A stretch of DNA of 64,000 nt from Curtobacterium sp. PhB115 (GTDB lineage Bacteria; Actinomycetota; Actinomycetes; Actinomycetales; Microbacteriaceae). A program made the position numbers and the translations under genes. Location of the stretch: positions 186,001 through 250,000 of the forward strand of contig NZ_RJKR01000012.1 in assembly GCF_003752025.1 (NCBI RefSeq), given 5' to 3'. Position 1 is the first letter of the stretch, and the number at the start of each line of letters is the position of its first letter. The notes beneath the pieces are model-generated. The model did no database searches and was not told the DNA's origin. It worked only from the letters and a program-made list of their open reading frames with translations. Below, one piece after another: positions 7,480 through 15,471 of the stretch.

Positions 7480-8052
7480 ATGGGTGAGTCGCGCCTCCAG
7501 GCCGTCGTGGTGACGCTCTGCGCACCGGGCCCGGACCGCGCATCCGACCGGGAGGCCCTGGTCGCCGCCGTCGCGTCGGTGACCGGCGTCGAGACGGTCG
7601 CCGTGCGCACGGGGCGCGTCTGTGCGCATTGTGGCGGGACCGACCACGGCCGTCCGTGGGCGTCCGCCGACGGCGACGCCGTCGGCGTCAGTCTGTCGCG
7701 CGCGCCCGGTGCCCTCGCCCTGGCCGTCGGCCCCGGCGCCGTCGGGGTCGACGTCGAGCGCGTCTCGCGGGTCGTCGCTGCGCCGCTCGACGCCTTCACG
7801 GTCGGGGAACTCGAGCGGGCGCACGGCGACAGCTCGTTGCTCGCCGCCTGCTGGGCCGCGAAGGAGGCCGTCCTGAAACGGGACGGCCGGGGCCTCCGGG
7901 TCGATCCGCTCGCCGTGGACGTCGACGTGACCACCGGCACCGCACGCATCGAGGGCGTCGAGCACCCCGTGACGATCACGTGGCCGGCGACGGACCTGGT
8001 GCTCGCGGTCGCCGCTGACGGAGCGCCGGTGGTCAGCGCCGGGGGAGCGTGA
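7480..8052 (+). CDS. 4'-phosphopantetheinyl transferase superfamily protein
   Basis: 190-residue enzyme that moves 4'-phosphopantetheine from CoA to a serine of carrier proteins. Seen: a Cys/His motif CAHCGGTDHGRP at 48-59 common in Sfp-like proteins, the metal motif GVDVE at 89-93, and the second signature WAAKEAVLK at 125-133. The length fits a compact Sfp-type enzyme rather than AcpS. A carrier domain that would need it lies 4.5 kb away in the Pls-type synthetase (10442-14302), so this is a likely partner, though it may also serve other synthetases. Its 3' end overlaps the converging methionine aminopeptidase gene by 20 bases. Confidence 0.85.
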   Translation: MGESRLQAVVVTLCAPGPDRASDREALVAAVASVTGVETVAVRTGRVCAHCGGTDHGRPWASADGDAVGVSLSRAPGALALAVGPGAVGVDVERVSRVVAAPLDAFTVGELERAHGDSSLLAACWAAKEAVLKRDGRGLRVDPLAVDVDVTTGTARIEGVEHPVTITWPATDLVLAVAADGAPVVSAGGA

Positions 8053-8815
8053 GGACCTCGGCACCGTCCTCGGTGATCGCGATCGTGTGCTCGGTGTGGG
8101 CCGTCCGGGCACCCGTGGCGCTGCGGAGCGTCCAGCCGTCGGGGTCCGTGACGAGCACGTCGGTGTCCGCCATCACCCACGGCTCGAGCGCGAGCAGGAG
8201 CCCCGGCCGCAGGGTGTAGCCGCGTCCGGGCCGCCCGGTGTTCGACACGTGCGGGTCCTGGTGCATGGTCGACCCGATGCCGTGCCCGCCGAACTCGACG
8301 TTGACGGGGTACCCGGCGGCCTCCAGGACGGTCCCGATGGCGTGCGAGAGGTCCCCGATCCGGGCGCCGGGTCCTGCGGCGGCGATGCCGGCGGCCAGGG
8401 CGCGCTCGGTCGCGTCGATCAGGGCGAGGTCCTCGTCGCGGGGGGTGCCGACCACGAAGCTCACGGCGGCGTCGGCGGCGATGCCGTCGAGGGAGACGGC
8501 GAGGTCGAGGGTGAGCAGGTCCCCGTCCGCGAGTGCGCGGTCGTGCGGCAGCCCGTGCAGGACGGCGTCGTTGACGGCGGTGCAGATGTGGTGCCCGAAC
8601 GGCCCGCGGCCGAACGAGGGGGCGTAGTCGACGTAGCAGGAGTCGGCGCCGGCGTCCTCGATCATCTGCTTCGCCCACCGGTCGATCTCCAGCAGGTTCG
8701 TGCCGATGCGGGTGCGCTCGCGCAGGGTCTGCAGGATCGTGCCGACGAGGGCTCCGGTGGCGCGGGCCCTGTCGACCTCGGCGGGGGTCAGGATCTCGAT
8801 CACGCGGATGATCAT
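8033..8815 (-). CDS. map: Type I methionine aminopeptidase
   Basis: 260-residue metallopeptidase that removes the initiator methionine from new proteins. Seen: metal ligands in LTLDLAV and IAADAAVSF (two Asp), the His in GGHGIGSTMHQDPHVSN, and the Glu residues in LLLALEPWV and TAHTEHTIAITEDG. The start could be ATG 8815, 8812 or a GTG at 8803; 8815 lies where the divergent promoter predicts a leaderless message. In Actinobacteria another map copy usually sits beside adk in the ribosomal cluster, so this is probably a second copy. It is divergent from the HTH regulator and overlaps the PPTase tail to tail. Confidence 0.9.
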   Translation of the reverse strand: MIIRVIEILTPAEVDRARATGALVGTILQTLRERTRIGTNLLEIDRWAKQMIEDAGADSCYVDYAPSFGRGPFGHHICTAVNDAVLHGLPHDRALADGDLLTLDLAVSLDGIAADAAVSFVVGTPRDEDLALIDATERALAAGIAAAGPGARIGDLSHAIGTVLEAAGYPVNVEFGGHGIGSTMHQDPHVSNTGRPGRGYTLRPGLLLALEPWVMADTDVLVTDPDGWTLRSATGARTAHTEHTIAITEDGAEVLTLPRR

Positions 8816-8835
8816 ACCGGTATTACTATGTGGTC
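8816..8835. promoter_or_regulatory. Compact bidirectional promoter between map and the HTH gene
   Basis: Only 20 bases separate the two divergent ATG codons (8815 minus, 8836 plus). On the plus strand TACTAT at 8824-8829 lies 6 bases before ATG 8836. On the minus strand TAATAC (8820-8825) lies 5 bases before ATG 8815. The -10 boxes overlap. A palindrome TACCGGTA at 8815-8822 could be an operator for the regulator itself. Confidence 0.5.
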
Positions 8836-9108
8836 ATGGTTCGACTCCCGCTCCGTCCCGACGAGGTCGCCCGCGGCCGTCGTCTCGGCGCACTGCTCCG
8901 TCGCGCGCGCGGCCCGCGGTCGATCGTCGACACCGCACTCGACGCCGGGATCTCGCCGGAGACCCTGCGGAAGATCGAGACCGGACGCATCGCGACCCCG
9001 GCGTTCTCGACGATCGCCGCCGTCGCCGGGGTCGTCGGGCTGTCCCTCGACGCGGTCTGGTCCGAGGTCAGCTGCGAACCGGCCGACGCCGGCGAGCTCG
9101 CGGGTTAG
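8836..9108 (+). CDS. Small XRE-family helix-turn-helix regulator
   Basis: 90-residue DNA-binding protein made up almost entirely of an XRE/Cro-type helix-turn-helix domain. Seen: basic helix GRRLGALLRRARG, then SIVDTALDAGISPETLRKIETGR, where ISPETLRKIE is the recognition-helix region. It may start at ATG 8836 or GTG 8830; the promoter spacing favours 8836. It is divergent from map across a 20-base bidirectional promoter with a TACCGGTA palindrome, so it may control itself and map. The last 4 bases of its coding region overlap the end of the converging M1 peptidase gene. Confidence 0.75.
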   Translation: MVRLPLRPDEVARGRRLGALLRRARGPRSIVDTALDAGISPETLRKIETGRIATPAFSTIAAVAGVVGLSLDAVWSEVSCEPADAGELAG

Positions 9109-10451
9109 GCGGCTCGGACCGTCGGCAGCGCGGGGACCGGTTCCTCGTCGATCCACGGACCCGTGACCGCGCGCACCGCCTCGACGTCGCGGTCGGCCGC
9201 GTCGGCGAAGGCACCGAGCACGTCCGGGACCGTGACCGAGCCGTGGCGGTGCCGCTCGGTGATGTTCCGGAGCCCGGTGAAGAACGCCGCGTCGCCGAAC
9301 GTGCGACGGACGGCGTGCAGCGCGAGCGCCCCGCGCTTGTAGACGCGGTCGTCGAACATGTCCTCCGGGCCCGGGTCACCGACCACGAGGTCCTCCGGCT
9401 GGTCGAGCAGCCCCTGCCGGTACCGTTCGGCGAGGTCGTCCGCGCTGTCGCCGCCCCGATCCTCGGACCAGAGCCACTCCGCGTAGCAGGCGAAGCCCTC
9501 GTGCAGCCAGATGTCCTGCCACCTGCTGACCGTCACCGAGTTGCCGAACCACTGGTGCGCGAGCTCGTGCGCGATGAGCCGGTCCGTGCCGTGTTCGCCG
9601 TCGACGTGGTTCCGGCCGAACACCGCCAGCCCGTGGGCCTCGAGCGGGATCTCCAGCTCGTCGTCCGTCACCACGACGCCGTACGCCGGGAACGGGTACG
9701 GCCCGAACCGGTCGGCGTACAGCGCGAGCATCTCCGGCACCTGCCCGAAGTCCGTCTTCGCGGCGGCCGCGAGGTCGGCGGGGTGGTGCAGCGTCACCGG
9801 GACGACCGCGCCGCGGAGCTTCGTCGTCCGGTACCGGCCGATCTGCACCGTGGCCAGGTACGTCGCCATCGGGTCGGTCGTCGCGTAGGTCCAGCGCGTC
9901 CCGACCCGGTCCCGCTCCTTGCCGAGCAGCTCGCCGTTCGCGATGACGTCGTACGCGGCCTCGGCGGCGATCTCGAACCGGTACGTCGCCTTGTCGTCCG
10001 GGCGGTCGTTGCACGGGAACCACGACGGCGCGCCGGTGGGCTGCGCGGCGACGATGACGCCGTCGGTGAGTTCCTCCCAGCCGACCTGACCCCAGGCGCT
10101 CCGGACCGGGCGGGGGTTGCCGCGGTACCGCAGGTGCACGGTGAACGGGGTGTCCGCCGGGATCGGCGCTGCGGGCGTCACGGTGACCTTGTGGGTCGCC
10201 TTCGACACCTTCTTCGCGCGGGTGCCGTCGACGTCGACCCGCTCGACGCTCAGGCCGTGCAGGTCGATCACGATGCGGTCGAGCGGTTCGAGCGCACGAG
10301 CGGTGATCGTCGCGGTGCCGTCGAGGCGGTTGGTCGCGACGCGGTAGTCGAGGCGGAGCTCGTAGTGCTCGGCACTCCAGCGTCGGTCGCCGCTGTGCGG
10401 GGTGTACGGGTCGGCGGCTGGAGTGTTCGGCACGCTGCCAGTCAACCCCAT
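9105..10451 (-). CDS. M1 family zinc aminopeptidase
   Basis: 448-residue aminopeptidase N-like enzyme, shorter than PepN (about 850 aa) because it lacks the C-terminal helical domain. Seen: an N-terminal beta domain, the substrate motif EIPLEAHGLAVFG in place of GAMEN, and the zinc motif HELAHQW at 295-301 with the third ligand E318 in WLHEGFACYAEW, so HExxH-x18-E is complete. No signal peptide is seen. The ATG at 10451 lies inside the end of the Pls-type synthetase gene (10-base overlap), so the two are translated together. In known poly-lysine producers a zinc aminopeptidase degrades the polymer; a similar trimming or self-protection role is inferred here. Confidence 0.9.
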   Translation of the reverse strand: MGLTGSVPNTPAADPYTPHSGDRRWSAEHYELRLDYRVATNRLDGTATITARALEPLDRIVIDLHGLSVERVDVDGTRAKKVSKATHKVTVTPAAPIPADTPFTVHLRYRGNPRPVRSAWGQVGWEELTDGVIVAAQPTGAPSWFPCNDRPDDKATYRFEIAAEAAYDVIANGELLGKERDRVGTRWTYATTDPMATYLATVQIGRYRTTKLRGAVVPVTLHHPADLAAAAKTDFGQVPEMLALYADRFGPYPFPAYGVVVTDDELEIPLEAHGLAVFGRNHVDGEHGTDRLIAHELAHQWFGNSVTVSRWQDIWLHEGFACYAEWLWSEDRGGDSADDLAERYRQGLLDQPEDLVVGDPGPEDMFDDRVYKRGALALHAVRRTFGDAAFFTGLRNITERHRHGSVTVPDVLGAFADAADRDVEAVRAVTGPWIDEEPVPALPTVRAA

Positions 10452-13400
10452 GGAGCGATGGGGTTGCCCGACCAGCGCGACCCGGTCGGCACCTGCTCGC
10501 CGCGCATCACCAACGAGGCCGGTCCGACGGTCGCCCCGGTGCCGATGCCCGCGGCGGGCAACACCACGCTGTGCGGGCCGAGCGTCGCCCCGGCGTCGAG
10601 CCGCACGGCGTCGAGTTGCATCACCCGGTCGTGGAACAGGTGCGTCTGCACGACGGTGCCCCGCGCCACCGAGGCGCCGGCGCCGATCGTGACCAGGTCG
10701 GCCTCCGGCAGCCAGTAGGTCTCGAGCCAGGTGCCGCGGCCGATCGTCGCGCCGAGGCTCCGGAGCCAGGCGGCGAGGGCCGGGGTGCCGGTGGCCTGCT
10801 CGGCGAACCACGGCCGCGCGACCGTCTCCACGAAGGTGTCCTGCACCTCGTTGCGCCACACGAACGACGACCACAGCGGGTGCTCCCGTGCCGTGATCCG
10901 ACCGACGAACACCCACTTCGCGACCGTCGACACGACCGCGGCGACGGCTCCGGCGACGATGAGCACCGGACCGGCGAGGAGCACCGTCCAGCCGAACCCG
11001 ACCGTCGACCAGAGCGCCAGGAGCGTCCCCGCGACCCCGAGCGCGATGGCGGCGGACACCATCGGGGCGACGAGCCGCAGCAGTTCCCAGCAGCCGCGGG
11101 CCACCTTGAGCCGCGTCGGCGGGCGGAAGGTGCGCTCCTCGTCGAACTGCGTCGCCGCGCGGCGCAGCCGGACCGGCGGTGACCCGAGCCACGACGAGCC
11201 GCGCTTGGCCTTCTTCGGCACCGCCGACAGCACCGCGACCAGCGCCTCGCGCGGCACCGAACGCCCGGCGCCCGTCATGCCGCTGTTGCCGAGGAACGCC
11301 CGCCGGCCGACCTTCGATCGACCGATCCGCACCCGACCGCCGCCGAGCTCGTACGTCGCCACCATGGTGTCGTCGGCCAGGAACGCGCCCGAGGCGATCT
11401 GGGTCAGGGCCGGGATGAGCAGCACGGTGGAGATCTCGGTGTTCCGCCCGACCCGTGCGCCGAGCAACCGGAGCCACACCGGCGTGACGAGCGACGCGTA
11501 CAGGGGGAACAGCAGCGTCCGAGCGGCGTCGAGCACCCGTTCCGTCGACCAGGCCTGCCAGCCGATCCGGGAGCGCACCGGGTGCCGACCCTCGCGCAGC
11601 CCGATGCCGAGCAGCCGCACCGACGCCACCACGAGCAGGGCGTACACCGCTCCGGCGACCAGGGTCGCGAGCGGCACGGTGACCAGGCCGCGGAGCACGG
11701 CGTCGCCGATCGACGACGCCCGTCCGACCAGCGCGACCGCGACCAGCAGCCCGACGGCGACACCGATCACGGGCAACCCGGCCACGGCCACGGACCCGGC
11801 CCCGTACGCGACCAGCCAGCGTCGACGGGACGGGGGACGGGCCTCCCGGCCGTGTCGGGCCGATCCGACGCGTTCCGCCGGCGATCCTGCCCACCGTTCG
11901 CCGGCGGGGACCCGGCCGGTGACGGCGGATCCGGCCTCGATCTCCGAACCCGCGCCGACGTGGGCGCCCGGCAGCAGCGTCGTCCGGCTGTGCACGACGG
12001 CGTCGTCGTCGATCCGCACCCGACCGAGGTGGAAGACGTCCCCGTCGACCCAGTGCCCCGCCAGGTCGACCTCGGGTTCGATCGACGCGTGCTTGCCGAC
12101 GTCGAGCATCCCGGTCACGGGCGGGAGGGTGTGCAGGTCGACCTCGCGGCCGATCCGGGCACCGAGGGCACGGGCGTAGTAGCTGATCCACGGAGCCCCC
12201 GCGGTGGAGGGCCCGTCGACGGCCTCCGCGATGCGTTCGGCGAGCCACACCCGCACGTGCACCGAGCCGCCCCGCGGGTACGCCCCGGGGCGGACCCCGA
12301 CGAGGAGCAGCCGCGCGAGCACGACGGTGAGCGCCATCTTGCCGATCGGGGTCACGAACACCAGGAGCACCAGGACGAGCACGGGCCAGGGGAGCACCGG
12401 CAGGAACGGCAGCGTCGTCGCGTGCAGCACCGCGGCGACGAGTGCCGTCCACGACAGCACCCGCAGACCACGGAGCACCTGCACCGGCAGCCCGAGCAGC
12501 GTCATCACGACGCCCGTCGACGGCGGCACGGGTCGGACGTCGCGGGACGACGCCGCGACCGGTCCGGACTCGTCGAGCGCCGCGGCCAGGGCGCCGATCC
12601 GCGGGTGGTCGTAGACGTCCGCGACGGTCGTCGTCGGGAAACGTTCGCGGATCGCGGACACGAGCTGCGCCGCCGTGAGCGAGCCACCGCCGTGCGCGAA
12701 GAAGTCGTCGTCGACGCTCGACACCGGCACCCCGAGGATCGCGGACCACCGCTCCGCGATCCAGGCGACGGTGTCGGGGAGCATCGCGGCGTCGGTCGCC
12801 CCGGGGAGCGGCCACGGCAGCGCCGCCCGGTCCACCTTGCCCGAGGTCCGGGTCGGCAGGGCGTCGACGACCGCGACGAGGGGCACGAGCGCGGCCGGCA
12901 GCTCCTCGCGCAACCGCGCGTTCGCCGCCTGGACGTCCACCGTCGCTCCCGCCACCGGTGCCACGTACCCGACGAGCACCTGGTTGCCCGCCGGTGTCCG
13001 CTGCACCACGGCTGCCCCACCGGCGACGTCGTCGAGGGCCTGCAGTGCTGCGTCGATCTCGCCGAGTTCGATGCGCCGACCGCCGAGCTTCACCTGGTCG
13101 TCGGCACGGCCCTGGAACACGAGGCCCTCGGGGTCGTACCGCACCAGGTCACCGCTCCGGTACGCCCGGTCCCAGCCGAGCTCCGGGAACGGCGCGTACT
13201 TCTCGGCGTCCTTCGTCGGGTCGAGGTACCGGCCGAGCCCCACGCCGCCGATGACGAGCTCGCCGACACCACCCGGCGCGACCCGCACTCCTGCGGAGTC
13301 GACGACGGCCAGGTCCCAGCCGTCCAGCGGCAGCCCGATCCGGATCGGCTGCGAGCCGTCGAGCAGGGCGCCGCACGCGACGACGGTGGCCTCGGTCGGA

Positions 13401-14302
13401 CCGTAGGTGTTCCAGACCTCGCGGTCGCGGCTCGCGATGCGGGCGGCGAGTTCGGGCGGGCAGGCCTCGCCGCCGAAGATCACCAGGCGCACCTGCTCCA
13501 GGGCGTCGTCGGGCCACAGGGCCGCGAGCGTCGGGACCGTCGAGACGATCGTGATGGTGTGCGCGATGAGCCAGGGTCCGAGGTCGACCCCGGTGCGGAC
13601 GAGCGAGCGGGGTGCCGGCACGAGGCAGGCACCGTGGCCCCAGGCGAGCCACATCTCCTCGCACGACGCGTCGAACGCCACGCTGAGCCCGGCGAGCACG
13701 CGGTCGCCGGGGCCGATCGGTGCTGCCTGCAGGAACATCCGCGCCTCGGCGTCGACGAACGCGGCGGCGGAGCGGTGCGTCACGGCGACACCCTTCGGCA
13801 CGCCGGTCGAGCCGGAGGTGAAGATGATCCATGCGTCGTCGGTCTCGCGGGGGAGCGCTGCACGCGCCGCAGGGTCCGTCACGGGCAGTTCGCCGCCGTC
13901 GCGGCTGCGCAGGACGCCGCCAGCGCCGATCACCCCGACGACGCCGGCCTCGCCGAACACGAGCGTGGCGCGTTCCTCCGGGTCGTCCGCGTCGACGGGG
14001 ACGTAGGCGGCACCGGCGGCGAGCACCGCGAGGATCGACAGGTACAGGTCGCGGCCGCCGGAGGGGATGCGCACCCCGACCCGGTCGCCGCGTCGGACGC
14101 CGCGGCGCGCGAGGTCGTCGGCCTGCGCGCGCACGAGGTCGAGCAGGGTGGCGTAGTCGATCGTGCCCTCGGGGTCCTCGAGTGCGAGGGCGTCCGGGTG
14201 GGTGGACGCGGTGGCCTGGAGGACGTCGAACAACGTGCGCGGTGCTGGTGCGTCGCCGCCCCGGGCGAGTTCGAGCTGCGGGTTCGCGGTGCCGGTGGTC
14301 AT
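10442..14302 (-). CDS. Pls/PosA-type single-module non-ribosomal peptide synthetase (poly-amino-acid synthetase-like)
   Basis: 1286-residue membrane synthetase with the layout of epsilon-poly-lysine synthetase: adenylation domain (about 20-480), carrier domain, then a large membrane part without condensation or thioesterase domains. Seen: A3 IIFTSGSTGVPKG near 156, A5 NTYGPTEATVV, A7 YRSGDLVRY, A10 TSGKVDRA, carrier motif DDFFAHGGGSL with Ser near 541, then about six membrane spans in three pairs (about 605-665, 825-900, 1075-1130) separated by hexapeptide-repeat, acetyltransferase-like soluble domains. The pocket residues read DAESIGTVV, then K (see finding). ATG 14302 follows GAAGAGG. The overlapping downstream gene is an M1 aminopeptidase; a PPTase lies nearby. 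The product could be a lysine or other basic homopolymer. Confidence 0.88.
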   Translation of the reverse strand: MTTGTANPQLELARGGDAPAPRTLFDVLQATASTHPDALALEDPEGTIDYATLLDLVRAQADDLARRGVRRGDRVGVRIPSGGRDLYLSILAVLAAGAAYVPVDADDPEERATLVFGEAGVVGVIGAGGVLRSRDGGELPVTDPAARAALPRETDDAWIIFTSGSTGVPKGVAVTHRSAAAFVDAEARMFLQAAPIGPGDRVLAGLSVAFDASCEEMWLAWGHGACLVPAPRSLVRTGVDLGPWLIAHTITIVSTVPTLAALWPDDALEQVRLVIFGGEACPPELAARIASRDREVWNTYGPTEATVVACGALLDGSQPIRIGLPLDGWDLAVVDSAGVRVAPGGVGELVIGGVGLGRYLDPTKDAEKYAPFPELGWDRAYRSGDLVRYDPEGLVFQGRADDQVKLGGRRIELGEIDAALQALDDVAGGAAVVQRTPAGNQVLVGYVAPVAGATVDVQAANARLREELPAALVPLVAVVDALPTRTSGKVDRAALPWPLPGATDAAMLPDTVAWIAERWSAILGVPVSSVDDDFFAHGGGSLTAAQLVSAIRERFPTTTVADVYDHPRIGALAAALDESGPVAASSRDVRPVPPSTGVVMTLLGLPVQVLRGLRVLSWTALVAAVLHATTLPFLPVLPWPVLVLVLLVFVTPIGKMALTVVLARLLLVGVRPGAYPRGGSVHVRVWLAERIAEAVDGPSTAGAPWISYYARALGARIGREVDLHTLPPVTGMLDVGKHASIEPEVDLAGHWVDGDVFHLGRVRIDDDAVVHSRTTLLPGAHVGAGSEIEAGSAVTGRVPAGERWAGSPAERVGSARHGREARPPSRRRWLVAYGAGSVAVAGLPVIGVAVGLLVAVALVGRASSIGDAVLRGLVTVPLATLVAGAVYALLVVASVRLLGIGLREGRHPVRSRIGWQAWSTERVLDAARTLLFPLYASLVTPVWLRLLGARVGRNTEISTVLLIPALTQIASGAFLADDTMVATYELGGGRVRIGRSKVGRRAFLGNSGMTGAGRSVPREALVAVLSAVPKKAKRGSSWLGSPPVRLRRAATQFDEERTFRPPTRLKVARGCWELLRLVAPMVSAAIALGVAGTLLALWSTVGFGWTVLLAGPVLIVAGAVAAVVSTVAKWVFVGRITAREHPLWSSFVWRNEVQDTFVETVARPWFAEQATGTPALAAWLRSLGATIGRGTWLETYWLPEADLVTIGAGASVARGTVVQTHLFHDRVMQLDAVRLDAGATLGPHSVVLPAAGIGTGATVGPASLVMRGEQVPTGSRWSGNPIAPWG

Positions 14303-14343
14303 CGGTGCCTCTTCCCGGTCGCGTGCAGGTCGACCGGCCCGTG

Positions 14344-14374
14344 ATCCTAGGGGACGACCGTGACGCCCAGGCAA
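14344..14374 (-). promoter_or_regulatory. Candidate promoter of the Pls-type operon
   Basis: On the minus strand TTGCCT (14369-14374) and TAGGAT (14344-14349) are separated by 19 bases, slightly longer than ideal. The message would have a leader of about 35 bases that includes the ribosome site GAAGAGG (14309-14315). The rest of 14303-14636 holds no gene that I can support. Confidence 0.4.
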
Positions 14375-14405
14375 ACACGTTCCGCGCGGCGGCGGGGAGT
14401 ACTTC

Positions 14406-14456
14406 GTGAGCAGGAACTGTCGAGTCGCTTCCCCCGACCCGACCATTCCTGCTCAC
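14406..14456. repeat. 11-bp inverted repeat upstream of the Pls operon
   Basis: GTGAGCAGGAA at 14406-14416 and TTCCTGCTCAC at 14446-14456 form a perfect inverted repeat with a 29-base loop. It lies 30 to 80 bases upstream of the candidate Pls promoter, where an activator site or the terminator of another transcript could be. Confidence 0.5.
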
Positions 14457-14636
14457 CATCCGCGCGCCGCAGCCGCGAACGCCGACCACCCACGAACGCC
14501 GACACCACCCACGAGATCGCCGACGAGAAGCGCAACCCGCCCCGGAGGAGTCTCAACCGGGAAAGGCCGCCGCAGGCGGCATCGGCCGGTGCCGACTTCG
14601 CGAAGCGAAGACGTCACCTTGGCCGGCGATTTCCAG

Positions 14637-14708
14637 TGCCCCCAGGAGGATTCGAACCTCCGCCCCTGCCTCCGGAGGGCAGTGCTCTATCCCCTGAGCT
14701 ATGGGGGC
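14637..14708 (-). tRNA. tRNA-Arg (anticodon CCG)
   Basis: The minus strand folds into a full 72-base cloverleaf. Acceptor GCCCCCA pairs with TGGGGGC, with discriminator A. The D-arm is GCTCAGGGGATAGAGC. The anticodon stem CTGCC/GGCAG holds loop CTCCGGA, giving anticodon CCG, which reads CGG (Arg). The T-arm GGAGG/CCTCC holds loop TTCGAAT. CCA is not encoded. Confidence 0.97.
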
Positions 14709-14784
14709 CGAGGGGTGTCACCAACCGTAGCAGGTCCCGGGGACGCATCTGCACGTCGCGTGTCGCGCAGACGCGACCCACGAT

Positions 14785-14828
14785 CGGACGGGAGGCGCGG
14801 TGCGGCGCCGCCACGCGCCTCCAGTCCG
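14785..14828. repeat. Hairpin of the GCCTCC family between tRNA-Arg and lipoprotein gene
   Basis: Arms 14785-14799 and 14814-14828 match at 14 of 15 bases around a 14-base loop. The arms carry the core CGCGCCTCC found at several other intergenic sites. It lies just past the stop of the minus-strand lipoprotein gene and may act as its terminator, although no T-run follows. Confidence 0.6.
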
Positions 14829-14842
14829 GCAGTGGGGTCGCG

Positions 14843-15412
14843 TCAGCCTGCCGGGGTCGCCGACGACGTCGGCTGCAGCACCGCGCGGACGGCGTCGACG
14901 ACGGGTTGGGCGCCTCCCGGCTCGGTGAAGAGCGTCGACTGCGTGGTGATCCAGTACGGGTCCGCGAAGGCGTCCGCGCGCCCGACGCCGTCGTTCAGGG
15001 CGAAGTACCCCTCGACGCGGTAGGTGGGGACCGATCCGCCCCGGTCGTACAGGGCGTCCTTCAGGTTCGTGAGCGACTTCTCAGGCAGGTCGGCGACGGC
15101 GAGGGTGATCGTGACGGCGTCGTCGTCGCTGGCCACGAACTGACAGACACGTCCGCGTTGCTTCGCGATGGTCGCGGCGGGGGAGCCCTTCGCGGGGGTG
15201 AAGTCGTCGTCGAGCGTGAACGTCTTGCCGTACACGGACAGGGCCGAGGTCGGCAGGAGTTCGGCGCAGGTCTGCGAGACCGTCGTGCCGACCGGCGTGG
15301 CACTCGGCGTCGGGCTGTCGTCGCCGCCGCCCGAGCAGGCCGACAGCACGAGGACTGCGGCGGATGCGACGGTGGCGATGGTGATCGCCCGGGCGCGGCT
15401 GCGGGAGGTCAT
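14843..15412 (-). CDS. Putative lipoprotein, unknown function
   Basis: 189-residue exported protein (from ATG 15412). Seen: basic n-region MTSRSRAR, hydrophobic core, and lipobox VLSAC followed by GGGDDSP, so it should be lipid-anchored on the outer face of the membrane. The rest is a mixed alpha/beta domain without a motif I recognise. It contains a second Cys in SQTCAEL and a third in RVCQFVA, spaced so that a disulfide is possible. An ATG at 15430 would add six residues before the basic region; I prefer 15412 because it gives the better signal peptide. It is divergent from argS with 59 bases between. Confidence 0.65.
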   Translation of the reverse strand: MTSRSRARAITIATVASAAVLVLSACSGGGDDSPTPSATPVGTTVSQTCAELLPTSALSVYGKTFTLDDDFTPAKGSPAATIAKQRGRVCQFVASDDDAVTITLAVADLPEKSLTNLKDALYDRGGSVPTYRVEGYFALNDGVGRADAFADPYWITTQSTLFTEPGGAQPVVDAVRAVLQPTSSATPAG

Positions 15413-15457
15413 CTGGTCATGATGACGCATCGTCCGGCGTGCGCCTGGGTGTCCCGG

Positions 15458-15463
15458 TAGACT
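15458..15463 (+). promoter_or_regulatory. -10 box TAGACT for argS
   Basis: TAGACT with 8 bases to the GTG start at 15472. No ribosome binding site is seen, so argS is probably read from a leaderless message. Confidence 0.5.
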
Positions 15464-15471
15464 CGTCCGCC

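Noticed and set aside
9105-12815. M1 peptidase fused to a 788-residue upstream extension
   Set aside because: The extension is an out-of-frame reading of the Pls-type gene; the peptidase begins at ATG 10451 with an ordinary N-terminus.
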